Assembly: GCA_907163375.1 (NCBI GenBank)
Contig: CAJQUW010006858.1
Location: 1 to 64,000, forward strand
DNA: 64,000 nt
Direction of reading: 5' to 3'
Source: Prostheceraeus crozeri
Lineage: Eukaryota; Platyhelminthes; Polycladida; Euryleptidae
This document shows, piece after piece, positions 39,479-50,348 of this stretch. Made by a program: the position numbers and the translations under genes. Below the pieces are notes generated by a model, which had not been told where the DNA came from, did not search any database, and saw only the letters and a program-made list of their open reading frames with translations. The stretch's first letter is position 1, and every line of letters starts with the position of its first letter.

Positions 39479-40027
39479 TTATAAATCAATGGTTTGAAAG
39501 AGATAAAATAGATACAGCTGATAACTATCATACAGCGAGCAATGATAACCATACAGGACTTTGGCAGTGTTGAGGTAAGGAGGAAAGAAGCATTGGTTAT
39601 GAACGTAGCTACTACAACGAACAGACAAAATAGGAACACACAAATCCTTAAAACGTTTCGTGACTTCATGATAATGTTGATTCACTCTACTATCCCAAGG
39701 CGGGAGCAAAATATCATCAATGATTAGATTGGGAAATACTTTCCTCTCCTTACCAGGATTATTACAAAAGATGCGTATAACATTGAAAGCAGCTAACCAT
39801 CGTTTAAAGTCAATAAGAAGAGCACTCTCACAAGAAAAGCCATAGTCTTGCAAATATTTCAGATTAAGTCCATGAATGTGTTTTCTCGCCCATTGATCAA
39901 CATTGGGATCGCAGTTGGCATGTTGATGATAGACACTAACAATCTGATATGTCCAATTGTTCATAGCAATAGCACTGAGCTCCTGTACAGGTTCACCCTC
40001 ACAATCCATAAAAATGATGATAGAAGC
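39479..40027 (-). CDS. DEDD-exonuclease-like protein, right-arm copy
   Basis: Mirror copy of 22747-23295, with the same upstream TAG and 3' splice site context. Confidence 0.6.
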   Translation of the reverse strand, partial: ASIIIFMDCEGEPVQELSAIAMNNWTYQIVSVYHQHANCDPNVDQWARKHIHGLNLKYLQDYGFSCESALLIDFKRWLAAFNVIRIFCNNPGKERKVFPNLIIDDILLPPWDSRVNQHYHEVTKRFKDLCVPILSVRCSSYVHNQCFFPPYLNTAKVLYGYHCSLYDSYQLYLFYLFQTIDL

Positions 40028-40060
40028 CTAAAACGGAAATTACACATCTAAGGAAGCGTT

Positions 40061-40186
40061 CTATAACATATTGCAAAATGAAGAATTACATCGATGCTTT
40101 TCACGACAAAATACACAAATGATATGATGGCAACGAAGAAGTAAAATGTATCTAATAAGACCACGTCTACGACACTCAAAGCACAT
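40061..40186 (-). CDS. RING-like zinc microprotein, right-arm copy
   Basis: Mirror copy of 22588-22713, identical zinc-ligand pattern. Confidence 0.5.
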   Translation of the reverse strand: MCFECRRRGLIRYILLLRCHHIICVFCREKHRCNSSFCNML

Positions 40187-40220
40187 AAGCGAATTGTCAT
40201 AGGGTAGAGTTAGGAAAGGG

Positions 40221-40996
40221 CTAGTAATTCTCCTTCTTTGATTTGCGTTTTGATGTAGCATTCTTCTCCGACTTGCGCTTCGTACCACTGCTGTTAAGGA
40301 TTTGATCAATTATGTCGTCCACGTTGGGTGGTTTTGGAATATATAGGATGGATTCCATATGCATGGAGAGAGAGGCTATTTTATTATCCTTGTGTCGACC
40401 ATAATATAGCCCATTCACTTTGAAAAGGATATCCCAAGTACCTTCTCCGAGCTCATCACATCTGATGGCTATTGATTGATCTCCCTCCTTCTTATAGTAA
40501 GTACACCAATGTGATACCGGTAGGCAAATGTGATTACCATCCCAAATCTTTCTATAGGGAGTATCCTTGTCATCTCTAGCCTTCCACTCTTGAGCAAGAG
40601 GAGTAGGAATGTCCATATTTAATGTCACATACTCCTCAATAATATCAAGTTGGTGGCGAATGTACGGACTCACGGGGATCAGTATGTAGTCCCCATACTG
40701 ATTGCGCATTATCTTGACATCCGTGGAAGGGAGCATTCCCGTTTGGAGTACTACGCTATGATCGTCATAACGCAAGACTTGTTTAAATTTACGCTGTAGC
40801 GGTGTAGGATTATATACCTTGGTTGTTTCTTCCACTGGCCTCAGTTGTAGATGATCTGACCGTAGCGAACCTTGTAACGTTTGACCGCCATTTTGTCCTA
40901 CTAGTGCAGCAGATGGAGTGGATGACTGAAAATGAAAAAAGATTGTATTAAGTTTACGTTCAAGGGAGGAGAGGGAGGAAAGTAGCGACTTACCAT
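40221..40996 (-). CDS. SSB-like protein, right-arm copy, intact, with start-codon intron
   Basis: The second exon (40221-40925) is open to the basic Lys-rich C-terminus. With the ATG at 40994-40996 and the 68-bp intron 40926-40993 it encodes about 235 residues. This copy shows the tail that the left arm loses by a one-base deletion. One substitution (KVYNPT versus KVHNPT) also separates the arms. The function remains tentative. Confidence 0.65.
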
Positions 40997-41094
40997 TTTA
41001 GTTGGATAATAGAACAGGGAACTAGAGAGAGAAAATGTGCGTCCGTCACTCGTATGATTCAACGATGGAATGATTCTCACTGTGGAAGGCTCGC

Positions 41095-41102
41095 TATTTA
41101 TA
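41095..41102 (-). promoter_or_regulatory. TATA box, right-arm leftward promoter
   Basis: Mirror of 21673-21680 (TATAAATA on the minus strand), 98 bp upstream of the leader ATG. Confidence 0.6.
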
Positions 41103-41134
41103 CAGAAATGCTTGATTCTCATTGGATGATGATC

Positions 41135-42291
41135 CTCATTGGACAATAACATCAAGCTGATTCCAAATCTGAAATCCGTTTTCCCATCCGATGCTTCGTT
41201 TTGAAGCTACAGCCCAAAACGTCCCAAATTCTAACTCTGTCGTTTTTCGCCAATGTCCCAAAATCTTAAATGGCGTCTCACATCTAAATGAAGACAGATA
41301 GGAACAAGCCGTTTCTTTCACTGAATTTGTCTCACTCTTAGCTTTCAAACGAGCTATTGCACGACAAAATCCGTCCACTGGAAGCCAAGATCGAAGCGAG
41401 CTGTCCAGAGGGGGGGGGACGTCAGCGAAACTTTTTCTCGCCGATTGACTTGAAACTCACCATACAGATAAAGAATTTCACGCTGATTCCAAATCTGAAA
41501 TCCGTTTTCCCATCCGAGCCTTCGTTTTGGTGCTACAGCCCAAAACGTCCCAAATTCTAACTCTGTCGTTTTTCACCAATGTCCCAAAATCTTAAATGGC
41601 GTCTCACATCTAAACGAAGACAGATAGGAACAAGCCGATTCTTTCAGTGAATTTGTCTCACTCTTAGCTTTCAAACGAGCTATGGCACGACAAAATCCGT
41701 TCACTGGAAGGCTAAATCGAAGCGAGCTGTCCAGAGGGGGGGGGGAGTCAGCGAAAATTTTTCTCTCCGATGGCGTTCAAATTCACCATACCGATGCAGA
41801 ATTTCACGCTGAATCCGAATCTGGCCTCCGTTTTCTCATCCGATGCTTCGTTTGGGCGCTACACACCAAAACGTGCCAAATTTTAACTCTGCCAAAATTT
41901 TGAAGAAACATTTTTTCTCGCCGATTGACTTCAAATTCACCATACCGATGCGGAATTTTACGCTGATCACGAATCTAAAGTCCGTTTCACCATTCCATCA
42001 CGCCAACCTAGACGGTCGCCCACGTCAACCTAGACGGTCGCCCACGTCAACCTAGGCGGTCGGCCACGTCAACCCATACGAGACCAACACATCCGAGTCT
42101 CACACTCTGTCGTTTTCGAGGGGGGGGGGGAGTCAGCGAACATGTTGTGAACGTGAACCAACCTGGCCGGCACACCACGACAGACCACAACCTCTGTCGT
42201 TCCAGAGGGAGGGGGAGGGGAGGGGGAGGGGGGGGACGTCAGCGATGGCGGCCATCTTGCGCGGTCCAGAAGTGGAGTTTTGCTTACTACT
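41135..42291. repeat. Right terminal region, longer by 414 bp than the left
   Basis: Contains the same 326-bp tandem units as the left terminus. It also has a segment absent at left: a third diverged unit, a 22-bp tandem repeat (AACCTAGACGGTCGCCCACG-type, about three copies, 42007-42073) and long G runs near 42120 and 42205-42238. It ends with GCTTACTACT at 42291. Confidence 0.85.
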
Positions 42292-42297
42292 TTCTCC
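42292..42297. repeat. 6-bp target-site duplication (right), TTCTCC
   Basis: Matches 20892-20897 exactly and abuts the opposite terminus. Confidence 0.9.
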
Positions 42298-42410
42298 TGA
42301 CATTTACGTAACGAAAGTCCCTGTTCATAGTCCTTTACAGCCTCAGTAATTTTCTCTTTGTCGTAATCACGATATTTTCGAGACCCAAGTTCTCGTCAAT
42401 AATTTCGTGG
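42292..42410 (-). pseudogene. pogo-like transposase 3, N-terminal part beyond the Polinton
   Basis: The minus strand reads GSRKYRDYDKEKITEAVKDY followed by EQGLSLRKCQEK and then meets the Polinton terminus. This is the N-terminal HTH (psq-type) of pogo-like transposases. The next expected residues (HGISFSTIQ) are found at 20891 on the other side, which fixes the insertion point within the codons spanning the TTCTCC duplication. An early stop near the N-terminus (after MPRNY) shows the gene was already decaying or that bases are wrong. Confidence 0.85.
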
Positions 42411-42666
42411 CATTATCTAAAATTAAAAAATAAGATATTACGGTAGTCTATATCATATCAAATCAAGATAAGATGTTACATTTATATCATATCATATCAT
42501 ATTAAATCATGCCATATCAATTAGTGAATTCTCCCTTTCCCATTGATTGTGATACCAAACCTTGTGACTTTGGAATGTAGATTTAAATTGGCAAGCCCTT
42601 TCTCATGACTCAGCTCAGGTAGTGACATACCGTAATGACATCAGGTAGTGTGTAAAGTCACCCCAA

Positions 42667-42965
42667 GCATGTTAATTTTTTCATAAAATAGATATATATA
42701 ACAATAAAAAACACTCAGAACAAATATCTCTAATGATTCTGAAACGTAGGATTATGGTCCATAAAAAGCAATCCGAATGAAAATGCAACTTTCCGTCAAT
42801 ATGAGCCAATAAGAAGTTTGCACGTTGCCAAAAAATTGATATTTTTTACGCATTATATTTTATTGATTCATAAATACCAGTTATGCTGATAAAAAGTTAT
42901 CTACACATTTTTATTATCGTCTGATAACCCGTTCTACGGTATTTTTATTTTTCATTTTTCGCGTA
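42667..42965. other. Stretch without recognisable genes
   Basis: AT-rich sequence between the pogo-like terminus and a Penelope fragment. Nothing assignable. Confidence 0.4.
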
Positions 42966-42968
42966 AAG

Positions 42969-43380
42969 TTAAAAAGTTTTTAAAGGTAAAAACATAACCC
43001 ACCGTTTCGGGTATTCACCCGTCCTCAAGGGCATCTGCGGTAAAAGTGAATGAAGTAGATGAAGACTTTCTGCGGATGATGTGATCAAGATTAAAAAAAT
43101 CGATAGTTCATATTTGCGATTGATATGCGGAGAAAGACGTTTAATGTAATTCGCTTCCATCAAGCGAGTATCGTGAGGGTCAGAACACTTATCAAGAACA
43201 GTCAAATCAAGATCATTGATAGTCAAGTCACGTGTTTGCTGCTTGTGAAGAACGTGATCAGTCAGAGCACTACTAGAGTTTCTACTATGCAAACTACGAC
43301 TATGCTCCATAAAACGAAGTTTAAGTGGCCTGTTACTCATGCCAATATAAAATTGCATACATAAGTTGCATGCATAGAAT
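42969..43380 (-). pseudogene. Penelope-like element GIY-YIG endonuclease fragment
   Basis: The minus strand carries a Cys-x2-Cys lead followed by FYIGMSNRPLKLRFMEH and NSSSALTDHVL, the GIY-YIG core of Penelope-like retroelements. DTRLMEANYIKRLSPHINRK follows, with the Glu and Leu-x-P-x-xN typical of the domain's end. No reverse transcriptase is visible nearby. About 130 codons are open, so the piece is young or partly preserved. A related fragment is at 13988-14162. Confidence 0.85.
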
Positions 43381-43389
43381 TAAATATTT

Positions 43390-44150
43390 TGTTTATCTGC
43401 TTCGGTTTGCTAGAAGTGTGATTAATACGAAACTGACGGCACATCGAGGAACCTATTAAGTGGGCAAGAAGGAATTCCTAATTCCTTACAGAGATAGGAA
43501 GAAAAGTCGTGCGTCGCTTGCGGATTAATGTGAGTTCCAGCAAAGTGCTTCGATTGCCAAAATTCCTTCAGATTCGAAGACTTCAGATCATTGCCCACAA
43601 GTTTTCTCCATAATGTAGGCCCTTCCGATCATTATTAAAAAAAAGTAGCAGGCGCACGAAAATTAGTTCACTTGATGTTTTCACATCCTCTCCTCGGCAT
43701 TGCTCACTGTGTAGTGCATACTTTGAATCGAAGCCAGGCATCGATGTGTGTTTTGGTGTGTGCGAAGTGATATCACAGCACGCACGCATCTCTCACTGGC
43801 TCTGGTGTCCCCTGCTGACAGCTTATTGTTTGCCATTTCCAATAGCAAGTGATACACGAATTATCCATTTCGAGAAGGAGCAAGTTGATGTGCCATTTCG
43901 ACATTAAGGTTGCATACAATTCTTCCTTTCTAGGAAACCGAAGCGCGCGCAGATGAATCTAATTCTGTGGTTGCATGTAAATTTGTATATGACATGACGG
44001 CTCATACAGTTCAAGTTTTCTGGCAAGTAATTACCTAAGTCACAGTTCGCATGTTTTTTTTGTTTTCTTTTTATTTCTTTGACTATTGCATACTGTTTTC
44101 TTTGGTTTGCTAACTAGTTTGACTGGGAAAGTGCACTTATCAATCAATTT
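43390..44150. other. Stretch without recognisable genes
   Basis: No convincing frame or repeat; the minus-strand frame at 43583-43789 shows no motifs. Confidence 0.35.
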
Positions 44151-44156
44151 ACAGAT

Positions 44157-44500
44157 TTATCTGTCCGTACGGTCATTAATGAGATTGAAATGCAGTAGAC
44201 TACAGTTTCCTTTTTCAGTTTTCTTATATTGAAGATTGAGATGTTTTTCTGCGAAAGATTCTGCGACACTTTGCAAGATTGGCCCGGTAATCACACAATG
44301 ACTTTCTCTTGATTTCCTAACCAATGCAAGCACGAGGTCATCAAGGCCTTCAGTCTTTAATTTTGCGACTCTCTTTCGAGAATCATTCAATTCCTGCGGA
44401 TTCATTGCTAGAAGCTTGTTGATTTGCTTCTTCACCCTGCAAACAGCTCCGATGGATGAATTATACTTCTTCGATGCATCGACATACTACATGTTCTTTT
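44157..44500 (-). pseudogene. Tigger-like transposase N-terminal DNA-binding fragment
   Basis: The minus strand reads YVDASKKYNSSIGAVCRVKK, then ELNDSRKRVAKLKTEGLDDL and GPILQSVAESFAEKHLN. These correspond to the first HTH and the CENP-B-type HTH of Tigger/jerky-like transposases. The catalytic part is missing. It differs from the three other pogo-type remnants in the window, so it is another family. Confidence 0.75.
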
Positions 44501-44660
44501 GTAAATCGGCAGCTACAAAATGTATGTTAAAATCAGGGCTACCACTCTTCCGGTTTTTTTAGAATAAACTAAGTAGTGAGAAAATGTTTTGCCGGGGAAC
44601 AAATCATTTGGATTTTGAACAATTTAAAGTTTGAAAGGGGTTCTTCAGGATTGTGAAATG

Positions 44661-44851
44661 GTCCTTTTGAGACTGCGAAGGGACCCCTTTAAGATCGTGA
44701 GGGGCCCTTTTGAGACTGCGAAGGGACCCCTTTAAGATCGTGGGGGGGCCCTTTTGAGACTGCGAAGGGACCCTCTAAGATCGTGGGGACCCTTTTGAAA
44801 TTGTGAAAGGACCCTTTTGAGACTGCGAAGGGGCCCTTTTGAGACTGCGAG
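44661..44851. repeat. Minisatellite, ~43-bp unit
   Basis: Four to five copies of a unit containing CCTTTTGAGACTGCGAAGGG and CTTTAAGATCGTG, with spacings of 43-44 bp. Copies differ mainly in the length of the G and C runs. Confidence 0.85.
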
Positions 44852-44870
44852 AAAGTGCTTTATACATTTC

Positions 44871-46275
44871 AGGAGGTTTCGCTTGCAGAGCATAGAATAC
44901 ATCAAAATTCTAGTAGTTATACTATCAAAAGTCTGGAGGTTTCGCCTTCAGGGCTTTGAAAATATCAAAATTCTACTAGGTAGGTGCGGGTAATATGAGA
45001 CACTTAACGAATATCTTCGAAAAAAGATGCTTCCTGCAAATATTTTGGAATAATGAAGGTGGTTATTTTTGATGTGATCACTAGCTTCAAACACAAAATT
45101 TAAGCGAAATCGGCTGCATACTTCCGCTTGTGTGATAAAAACACAAGTGATATACGAATTTTTGTAGATCAAAAATAGGGCTGATGTAAAATTTAGATTT
45201 CAGTACAGCTATTATTTTATCATCAATCAAGTTTTCTCATGAATTTAAATGGATTGGATATAGAAGCTGGGGTCTTGTGCTATGCTTAAAATATTGCACT
45301 TTTTCAATTTAAGAATTTTATCAAATATTTTGCATAGCTTTTAAAATAAGATCTGTATGGCTGGTAATATGGGACACTCTAAGTCTCTCCACCTTAATAA
45401 ACCTCATCGTGTGAGCGACAAAGATGAACTGCAGCTGGGAGACCAAAGATATCCGGTGTCTTGACTGCCTCCAACTATGTTTCCGAAGTTCAACAATCAC
45501 AGAAGAAAAACGAATCCACTCCTAGAAACAAAGGTAAAGAAAAAAGGCCTATGAGGAAAACAAAATCTCGAAATATCTCCAATCCAACTCAACCTGTTGT
45601 AATGGATACATAGCCTCAAACATAAACAAGTGACCCAAGTAACTTCTGTCAGTTCTGTGATGGGGAGTACAGTGATGACCTAAGTTGTGGTCTTCAAAAG
45701 CTGTGAAGAAGACCTGTGAATTGATTTGATACTTAATAGACTCTCTGATAATTCGTTTCATTCGTCGTTCAAGATAAAACAAGAGTTTACTGGGAATGTT
45801 TTTATCTTATTGATGGTGGAAATTTTTCAAAGTACCCTAATTTTGAGAAATCCTAAAAGAGGGATATATTGAACATTCATTCTATTCATCTAGCTAAATA
45901 TTATGGAATTATACAGTCAGAGGTTTATCCCAAAAGCCTGAAGGTTTTTCCTGCGACGCTTTATTAAACATCAAAATTCTACCCGTTGTACTCCAAAAAG
46001 GTGGAGGTTTCTCCTGCGAAGCCTTATAAAACATCAAAACACCACTAGTTGCACTCCCAAAAGGCTCTAGGTTTTGCCTGCGGCTCTTTATAAAACATTA
46101 AAATTCAACTGGTTATCCTCCCAAAAGGGTGCAGGTTTTGCCTGCGGCTCTTTATAAAACCTTAAAATTCAACTGGTTATCCTCCCAAAAGGGTGTAGGT
46201 TTTGCCTGCGGCTCTTTATAAAACATCAAAACTCTACTAGTTGCACTCATAAAAGGCTGGAAGTTTTGTCTGTGA
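44871..46275. repeat. 64-bp minisatellite in two blocks separated by ~0.9 kb
   Basis: A unit with GGTTTTGCCTGCGGCTCTTT, AAAACATCAAAATTC and CCCAAAAGG occurs about twice at 44871-44985 and five to six times at 45925-46275, with a 64-bp period where best preserved (46069 to 46133). The interval between the blocks begins and ends with related GGTAATATG-G/A-GACAC phrases, so an unrelated insertion may have split one array. Confidence 0.75.
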
Positions 46276-46279
46276 TTCT

Positions 46280-49200
46280 TTGCCTCAAAATGGTTGAGCT
46301 CTAATTATTATTATCTATGGCCTTAATGCATTATAATCAATGCATTTTTAGTCGCAGCATATGGCATATAGTGTGTAGGCGCATAAAGATTCATAACTTT
46401 TTAAAATTGAATCTTGGATTACTTGTAATCATATCAAAGCTGAAAATGGGCCCCAGAAAAAGTACCGTTTGGGCCCCTAGAAGATATCTTCCGGATTTTT
46501 TTCTGACACCTAGTTCTCATCCCAGGATTCAGAAAATGTGCTGTTTAAATAATTTACGATGGGTAGTGCGCTGGCATTCCATCCTGCATGAAGATATTCC
46601 TGTCCTTCATAACATTCGGTATATTTTATGCAGCATAGAAATTTTCACACGATGATGAAAATCATCCCAGCAGTCATTTAGAATGGAATATAATGCTTAC
46701 TAATTTAAATTATTAGTTAAAGTAGTCCTAATGAGGACTGATGGCGTTCTCCAATCCGCAAGTGTACAAAGGCAATGCTACTGTAACCATTGGATTAATC
46801 AGTTCTTAAAAGAACTCAATGTAGCTTTCTCGTGGCAACGAATTAAAATTGATCAGCTTTGGCCCAATATCTGGTAAAAATGGAAATCTTAAGACTTGTA
46901 CTAATACCATAGATTCCAAACACTGCCGTATACACGTTCAAAACAGACGTCTAATATGCTGTACCGACTACCGATGTTGATAGTGGAAATAGAATAAGAC
47001 AATGGTCACCATAGGTTAAGGAAATTAAAAATGGAAATTATAAAACAACAGGAAACCGATGAATAGAAATTGGGAAAGTGGAGATAAAATATGGAAATAC
47101 AACGATGCTACTACACCGATTACAAGTGAACTATATCTGACACTACACAAAGTGGATAATGGTAAGAGTGGATAAGTGGAAAGTGGATAATGGAGGTAAA
47201 CAATAGAACTACAATGACACTCTACTACACCGAAAGCAATGAAATCATACACACTATACCTAAGACTAAACATGGAAAATACTATTTCTTCACTTGAATT
47301 TGTTATCGCCAGTTTCTTCATCCGTCTATAGTACTTCATGTAATTCCACATTTCTTCATTTGAATTACAATACATCGACCACTACTTCAGCTACCGATTA
47401 AGGGATATAAAACAATAGTGCAGTCCGTCAGTCATCAGCAGGTACTCGTCTAGTTGTGTTTCGACCCTTAACCTGAAAACTCAAACCCAGACGAGCGGGG
47501 TCCCACACATAGTGGCTGACAAAATACTGAATAGGTAATGATATGTCTTGAAAGATATGTCACAAAGATAAATCAGACATCATTCAATTGTTGCGTTTCC
47601 CACATGTAAACTGATCCTGTCATAAAATTCATCCCATCAATAAATACAGTATGCATTTTGCGATCCGCACATATAAACAAATCCTGTACATCAATCTTTG
47701 CCTTTTCGATTCCCACAAGTAAACAGATCCTGTTCATCCTCGAATCCCATAAAGATGTAATCGCTGTGTGATAAATATGTAATCCGCCTTTACACAAACT
47801 TCGCCTCATACATCAAGACTTAACAATGGGAGCTCTCTCATCTCCCGTAAGCCACGCTAAGCGCTCTGTATTCACTCTTCAACGCCCCCCCCCCCCCCAG
47901 GAAGACTTTACCACACATTCTCGATTTCTTGAAAGAATGATGGCTCTCTCAAAGAAAATGCCTGCCTAAGCATTTAGACCGCGCTGACCATGGATTTTGT
48001 ATAAAGATATTTGCTGTGACCAGACCGCTCTGCTGAAGCGGTCTTCCAAACGTAGAACAGCTGAACAGCAATTTCCTAGTGGTTTCATAAAAATTCTTCA
48101 CAACAAAGACGGGATCTTGCACCGTGTGACGTCATGGCACGATAAATAGAAAAGGGCAAAGCTGCACGAGAATAGTGCATTATAAATTTGAATGTAAATC
48201 TTTTGATCGAAGTGAAGAAATTTCTCTTTGAAACATTTAAATAAAATCATCCATAGGCCTACATGTAGATTATTCGATTATATGCAGTCTTGTTATCGAG
48301 CTGAAATCGTCAATCGTTCTATAACTTCATACTGATTTTGTTTTGGGGGAAGGGTAGAGCTGTCTTTGTAATACACTCTGTCTAACCTTCGAAAACGGTT
48401 CTCCTGAAAATAGTAGCTGCTCTAGTCATGTATTCTAGTGCACCTTGATGAAACTGATGATCGAATAAGCATCAGTAATAATTTAATACATTTACTTGCT
48501 AACTGTGACGATTCAGAAGCATCTTGATTAGAAGAGACCCAATTTCTGCCTTAACGGTTTCAAAACCTGCCGGGTTATGTGATATCGAATGATCGCAAGT
48601 TTCTTACTTTGAGGGGCCCACGACTATGTAATCTAGGGGGGGCCCATTCCGATTTGACTTTCCGGTTTTTATTTTTGATAAGAGTGGCAACCCCGTAAAA
48701 TGCAAAATGAACTAGGAGGATTGAGACATTAGCTGTCGATGTGAAAACGAAGCGTCGAATGTTTTTTGTCACCGATCTCGAGTTAACGTAGACAGTTCGT
48801 ATGAGATCAATGAACGGGAACGAAATGAGTGCAGCATATTTACAGTCATGTCATGAAATTTCCATGGAATTCGCAACGCCGATGGCAACCATTTTCCGAG
48901 TACAACATGTCTATCTCATTTCTCATGATTAGCTGAGGGTCATTGCCAACAAATGAGTTCTTTTCTAGAACCTCAACAGAGGGAACTTTCTTTGATTTGA
49001 AGGAGGGTTCCTTTCAAAGATTTGATGTGGTTTAACCTGACATAAAATACAAAATATAAGAATTGTTTAAACGGTGCATTATGCAGTGTATTTACAATAT
49101 GTATGTATCATAGTTTAAACAGAACATTCATTTCAAGGCTACCATCATTGGTTTATGCAATAAAAGTAGACCCCTACATGAATATAAATTATTGTCGTCA

Positions 49201-49980
49201 AATAAAATGATTTAGAGCATGTTGTTAAATCATGCAGAAGCGGAGTGCACTAAATCCCCGAAAACTCCGCTTCTAGAGATGTCACTGTATCTTGTTATAA
49301 TATCTTTCTGCTCCTGAAGATAGCAGTGCTCAGCTACTGAAATATATTGCCAGCAATATTAGCTGGTGGTGTACCGATTAATTGGCCGATAATTGACACG
49401 TCAGAGCGATAGTCGGTTGATTATTTGCCGACTAGTAGACTTTCGGGAGATTTGTGTTAATGTTAAACAAAAAAGTGACTGATTGGATGACAAGATTTCA
49501 ATTTTTTAGATGATAATTTGTTGATTTTTTACACGTACACTGTTAGGGCTACTGGACTACAAATCTGAAGTCAAGCGTCTTGACTTCGCTTTATCATTAC
49601 GATAATTAAATTCCAATTTTCATATATAGATGACATAGGCTGGCAAAAAATTATTTTCGCAGATTGTGATGTATAGATGATTTTTTTCGCCGCGTCTGGG
49701 TGGAAGAGCTCTCACAGAGTGAGAATATGACCGGAGTTTCTAGTCTGGTCCCGTTAACCAAGACCCAGACATTTCGGTCCTGTTGCAATTTTCATTTTAC
49801 GACCCCGGCCCGACCAATTAGTTTCAGTCACTAAGCTTGGCCCTGCCCGTCACATGTTTAAATTAAAGAATATGTTGGCCAATTATGCTTGAATAATCCA
49901 TTATGATGTGTTTTCGTGTTCAGAATGAAGCCATATGAGTATTCATAAGCTTATATGAGTAGTGAAAACTGTGCCATACT
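46280..49980. other. Long stretch without recognisable genes
   Basis: Only short, low-quality frames occur here (for example 46317-46655 and 47025-47375). A C run lies at 47887-47899. Around 49235-49290 there is a Tigger-like terminal sequence (AGAAGCGGAG and CTCCGCTTCTAGAG close to CACTGTATC), perhaps a solitary or MITE-like end. No coding region is supported. Confidence 0.45.
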
Positions 49981-49984
49981 ATGA

Positions 49985-50120
49985 GAGGGATAGGTACATG
50001 GATGGGTACATGTATAAATTCTGTGTTATGAATGGGAACATGGATAGGTACATGTAAAATTCAGTGTTATTAATAGGAACATGTATGACTTCTGTCTCAC
50101 TGGATAGGTGCATGTGTTTG
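49985..50120. repeat. Short degenerate direct repeats, GGTACATGTA-rich
   Basis: Phrases such as GATAGGTACATGGATGGG, GAACATGGATAGGTACATG and AATTCTGTGTTATGAATGGG recur two to four times. They sit shortly before the first gene of the second Polinton-class element and may be its decayed terminal repeats, though no inverted partner was found. Confidence 0.5.
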
Positions 50121-50325
50121 GTACAATCGGTTGAGTACATTGTGTTTCGGAACGTCTATGAGCGAACTTGTGTGACTTCGTTCTGAGTACTTGGGTACGT
50201 ACCGATAGACGTCCGTTGTTTGATTTTGAATGAGTTTGCTCAATTGCGACTATTGTGACTATTGCAACCATTGTAATCAAGATGATAGTCACATTGATTT
50301 TCCTTTTTACGTAGACAAACTAAGC

Positions 50326-50333
50326 TATAAATA
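50326..50333 (+). promoter_or_regulatory. TATA box ahead of the UBA-RING gene
   Basis: TATAAATA, 23 bp upstream of ATG 50349. The same octamer precedes the first gene in each arm of the palindromic element. Confidence 0.5.
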
Positions 50334-50348
50334 TGAGATAGTTGTTTG

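Larger units (their letters stand above)
20898..42291. mobile_element. Palindromic Polinton/adintovirus-class element, 21.4 kb, head-to-head arms
   Basis: The element consists of an inverted duplication. The left arm is 20898-30487, the loop 30488-30572, and the right arm 30573-42291. Paired coordinates sum to 61060 next to the loop and to 62771 outside the mariner, the difference being its 1709 bp plus the TA duplication. The sum drifts only to 62775 across 9 kb, through three tiny indels, then jumps to 63189 because the left end lacks 414 bp. Both termini read AGTAGTAAGC inward, and one TTCTCC duplication flanks the whole. Integrase, ATPase, capsid and protease genes define the class. PolB and penton genes are not found. 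Total length includes a mariner in the right arm. Confidence 0.93.
19519..42666. mobile_element. pogo-like DNA transposon 3, split by the palindromic Polinton
   Basis: The left terminus TTGGGGTGACTTTACACAC (19519-19537) recurs as its complement at 42648-42666. Between them the minus-strand transposase gene is cut in two by the Polinton at 20898-42291. Without that insertion the element would be about 1.75 kb. TA duplications at its own ends are not clean. Gene content is an N-terminal HTH (right of the Polinton), a catalytic start and an acidic tail (left of it). Confidence 0.75.

Noticed and set aside
20898-42291. Two independent Polinton insertions facing each other
   Set aside because: Arms mirror to the base around one loop inside a gene, and only one target duplication exists, at the outer ends.
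46317-47809. Several 75-116 codon frames in the non-coding stretch
   Set aside because: No recognisable motifs, biased composition, and lengths expected by chance in AT-rich DNA.
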